From assembly GCF_000253115.1 (NCBI RefSeq), contig NC_014145.1, forward strand, positions 620,001 through 684,000: DNA of 64,000 bases, given 5' to 3'. The stretch is from Thiomonas arsenitoxydans. GTDB lineage: Bacteria > Pseudomonadota > Gammaproteobacteria > Burkholderiales > Burkholderiaceae_C. Shown here piece after piece: positions 62,737-64,000 of this stretch. A program made the translations under genes and the position numbers. Numbering within the stretch: position 1 is the first letter of the stretch; each line of letters starts with the position of its first letter. The notes under the pieces were generated by a model. That model was not told the origin of the DNA. It worked only from the letters and a program-made list of their open reading frames with translations, and ran no database searches.

Positions 62737-64000
62737 AACCGATACCGTCTCGCCGCGATGCAGCGCCCCATGCGCAGACCGAGACTGGCGACTCCCTCGA
62801 ACCCGGGCAGCTCTGGGCGCTGGTCGGCGTGCTGCTCGCGACGGTGCTGGTCGTGCTCGACGGCACCATCGTCAACGTCGCCCTGCCCACGATTTCCACC
62901 GAACTGCACGTCAGCGCGTCGCAGGCGATCTGGGTGGTCACGGCCTACCAGATGGCCCTGGTCATGGCGCTGTTCCCCTGCGCGGCCATCGGCGACAAGA
63001 TCGGGCATCGCACGCTGTACGTCGGCGGCGTGGCGGTGTTCACCCTGGCCTCGGCCCTGTGTGTCATGGCGCCGAGCTTCGGCTGGCTGGTGGCCGCGCG
63101 GTTTATTCAGGGTCTGGGCGGTGCGGGCATCATGGCGCTCAACGCCGCTTTGCTGCGCGCCATCGTGCCGCAGCGCATGCTGGGCCGCGCCATCGGCTGG
63201 AGCGCGCTGACCGTGGCCCTGTCCTCAGCGGCCGGGCCGACCCTCGGCGCGGTGATTCTTTCGCTGGCCGACTGGCGCTGGCTGTTTGCCGTCAACCTGC
63301 CGGTTGGCTTGATCACCTTGCTGGCGCTGCGGAGGCTGCCGCAGAGCGCACCGGGCCAGCGCCCGCTCGATCTGCCCAGCATGGCCCTGAACGCCCTGGG
63401 TTTTGCCACGCTCGTCTTGGGCGTCGACCGGCTCGCGGCCTCGCCCGCGCAAGGCGCTGTGCTGATGGCGGTGGCTGTCGCGGCTTTTGCGGCGCTGATC
63501 GCGCGCGAATGGCGGGTTGAAGCGCCGCTCATTCCGCTCGATCTTCTGCGCGTGTCAGCTTTCCGGCTGTCGGTGTTCGCCTCGATCTGCTGCTTCGCGG
63601 CGCAGATCGCGGGCATCGTCGCCCTGGTCTTCGACTTTCAAAACCGCCTCGGCGAAAGCGCGCTGGTCACCGGCCTCGCATTGACCCCCTGGCCCCTGAC
63701 GGTCGCCGTGGCCGCCCCACTCGCCGGACGACTGGCCGACCGCGTATCCACCGCCGCCCTGTGTACCTTCGGCGCCGTCTGCCTGGCCGTGGGCCTGCTG
63801 CTGGCCGCCTGGATGACGCAGGAACAGCGTCTGCTGCCCCTCGTCGCCAGTACCGTGTTGTGCGGCCTGGGCTTCGGTTTCTTCCAGGTGCCGAACAACC
63901 GCAACATGCTGCTCGCCGCCCCCCGCGCACGCAGCGCGGCGGCCGGCGGCATGCAAGCCACCGCGCGGCTCTCAGGCCAGACCGCGGGCGCCGTGGCCAG
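62733..64000 (+). CDS. MFS exporter, DHA2 family, cut by window end
   Basis: The first 422 codons of an EmrB-like 14-segment proton-driven exporter; the frame is still open at base 64000. Motifs: VLVVLDGTIVNVALPTIS in the first segment, IGDKIGHRTLYVGG in the loop, GLGGAGIMALNAAL, and AAGPTLGAVILSLADWRWLF (motif C region). The start is uncertain: GTG at 62733, or ATG at 62673 or 62691 in the same frame. A putative leader peptide overlaps the GTG. Distinct in sequence from the exporter at 56326. Substrate unknown. Confidence 0.88.
   Translation, partial: MKPIPSRRDAAPHAQTETGDSLEPGQLWALVGVLLATVLVVLDGTIVNVALPTISTELHVSASQAIWVVTAYQMALVMALFPCAAIGDKIGHRTLYVGGVAVFTLASALCVMAPSFGWLVAARFIQGLGGAGIMALNAALLRAIVPQRMLGRAIGWSALTVALSSAAGPTLGAVILSLADWRWLFAVNLPVGLITLLALRRLPQSAPGQRPLDLPSMALNALGFATLVLGVDRLAASPAQGAVLMAVAVAAFAALIAREWRVEAPLIPLDLLRVSAFRLSVFASICCFAAQIAGIVALVFDFQNRLGESALVTGLALTPWPLTVAVAAPLAGRLADRVSTAALCTFGAVCLAVGLLLAAWMTQEQRLLPLVASTVLCGLGFGFFQVPNNRNMLLAAPRARSAAAGGMQATARLSGQTAGAVA

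Overview
The window is GC-rich chromosome of a beta-proteobacterium, almost certainly order Burkholderiales. The evidence is gene order (tRNA-Pro, ispB, rplU-rpmA-obgE-proB, a CNP1-like gene, rppH, proS, a lytic transglycosylase, ffh, a ypjD-like gene, pilS-pilR, ampD) together with protein sequence. A Thiomonas-like organism is my best guess, from memory of gene content only.

Bases 1 to about 11,630 are accessory DNA ending at the 3' end of a tRNA-Pro(CGG) gene (11631-11707), the classic attachment point of an integrative island. The integrase beside the tRNA is cut in two by a complete IS66-family element (8297-10751) with intact tnpA-tnpB-tnpC, GTAAGCG ends and an exact 8-bp target duplication. 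Removing the element restores one reading frame of about 523 codons. The rest of the island has a defence flavour: the 3' part of a type I restriction hsdR, a very acidic small protein, a BrxR/CapW-type WYL regulator facing a gene whose coding signal moves through all three frames, a small conserved protein, and a Cas4-like plus DEDD-exonuclease fusion (DUF2779 type). It reads as a partly decayed defence island.

From 11.7 to 26.2 kb the DNA is core housekeeping: isoprenoid quinone side chain (ispB), ribosomal proteins and the Obg GTPase, proline synthesis (proB), RNA decapping (rppH), prolyl-tRNA synthetase, SRP GTPase, type IV pilus two-component regulation (pilS-pilR) and peptidoglycan recycling (ampD). 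From 26.2 to 31.8 kb lie class Ia ribonucleotide reductase genes under an evident NrdR-controlled promoter (two boxes 31 bp apart overlapping a TTGAAA-17-TATAGT promoter) and a repetitive histone H1-like gene. dcd, argH, a LytS/AlgZ-type kinase with a frameshifted AlgR-type partner, uppP, two small cytochromes c, a type 4 uracil-DNA glycosylase, rimI-tsaB, proC and a HAD phosphatase follow.

From 43.0 to 47.0 kb is an osmoprotectant ABC transporter operon with two different binding proteins and a CBS-domain ATPase behind an AT-rich promoter region. Then come argB, a DUF1345 protein, purT, two tandem paralogous GGDEF-EAL proteins with a C-terminal CZB-like region, a secreted protein behind a perfect FNR-type site, a DHA2 MFS exporter, two tandem aldo/keto reductases divergent from a LysR regulator, yaeQ, srkA and a second DHA2 exporter that runs off the end.

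No CRISPR array, rRNA or replication origin was seen. All function calls rest on reading motifs by eye; no database search was possible.
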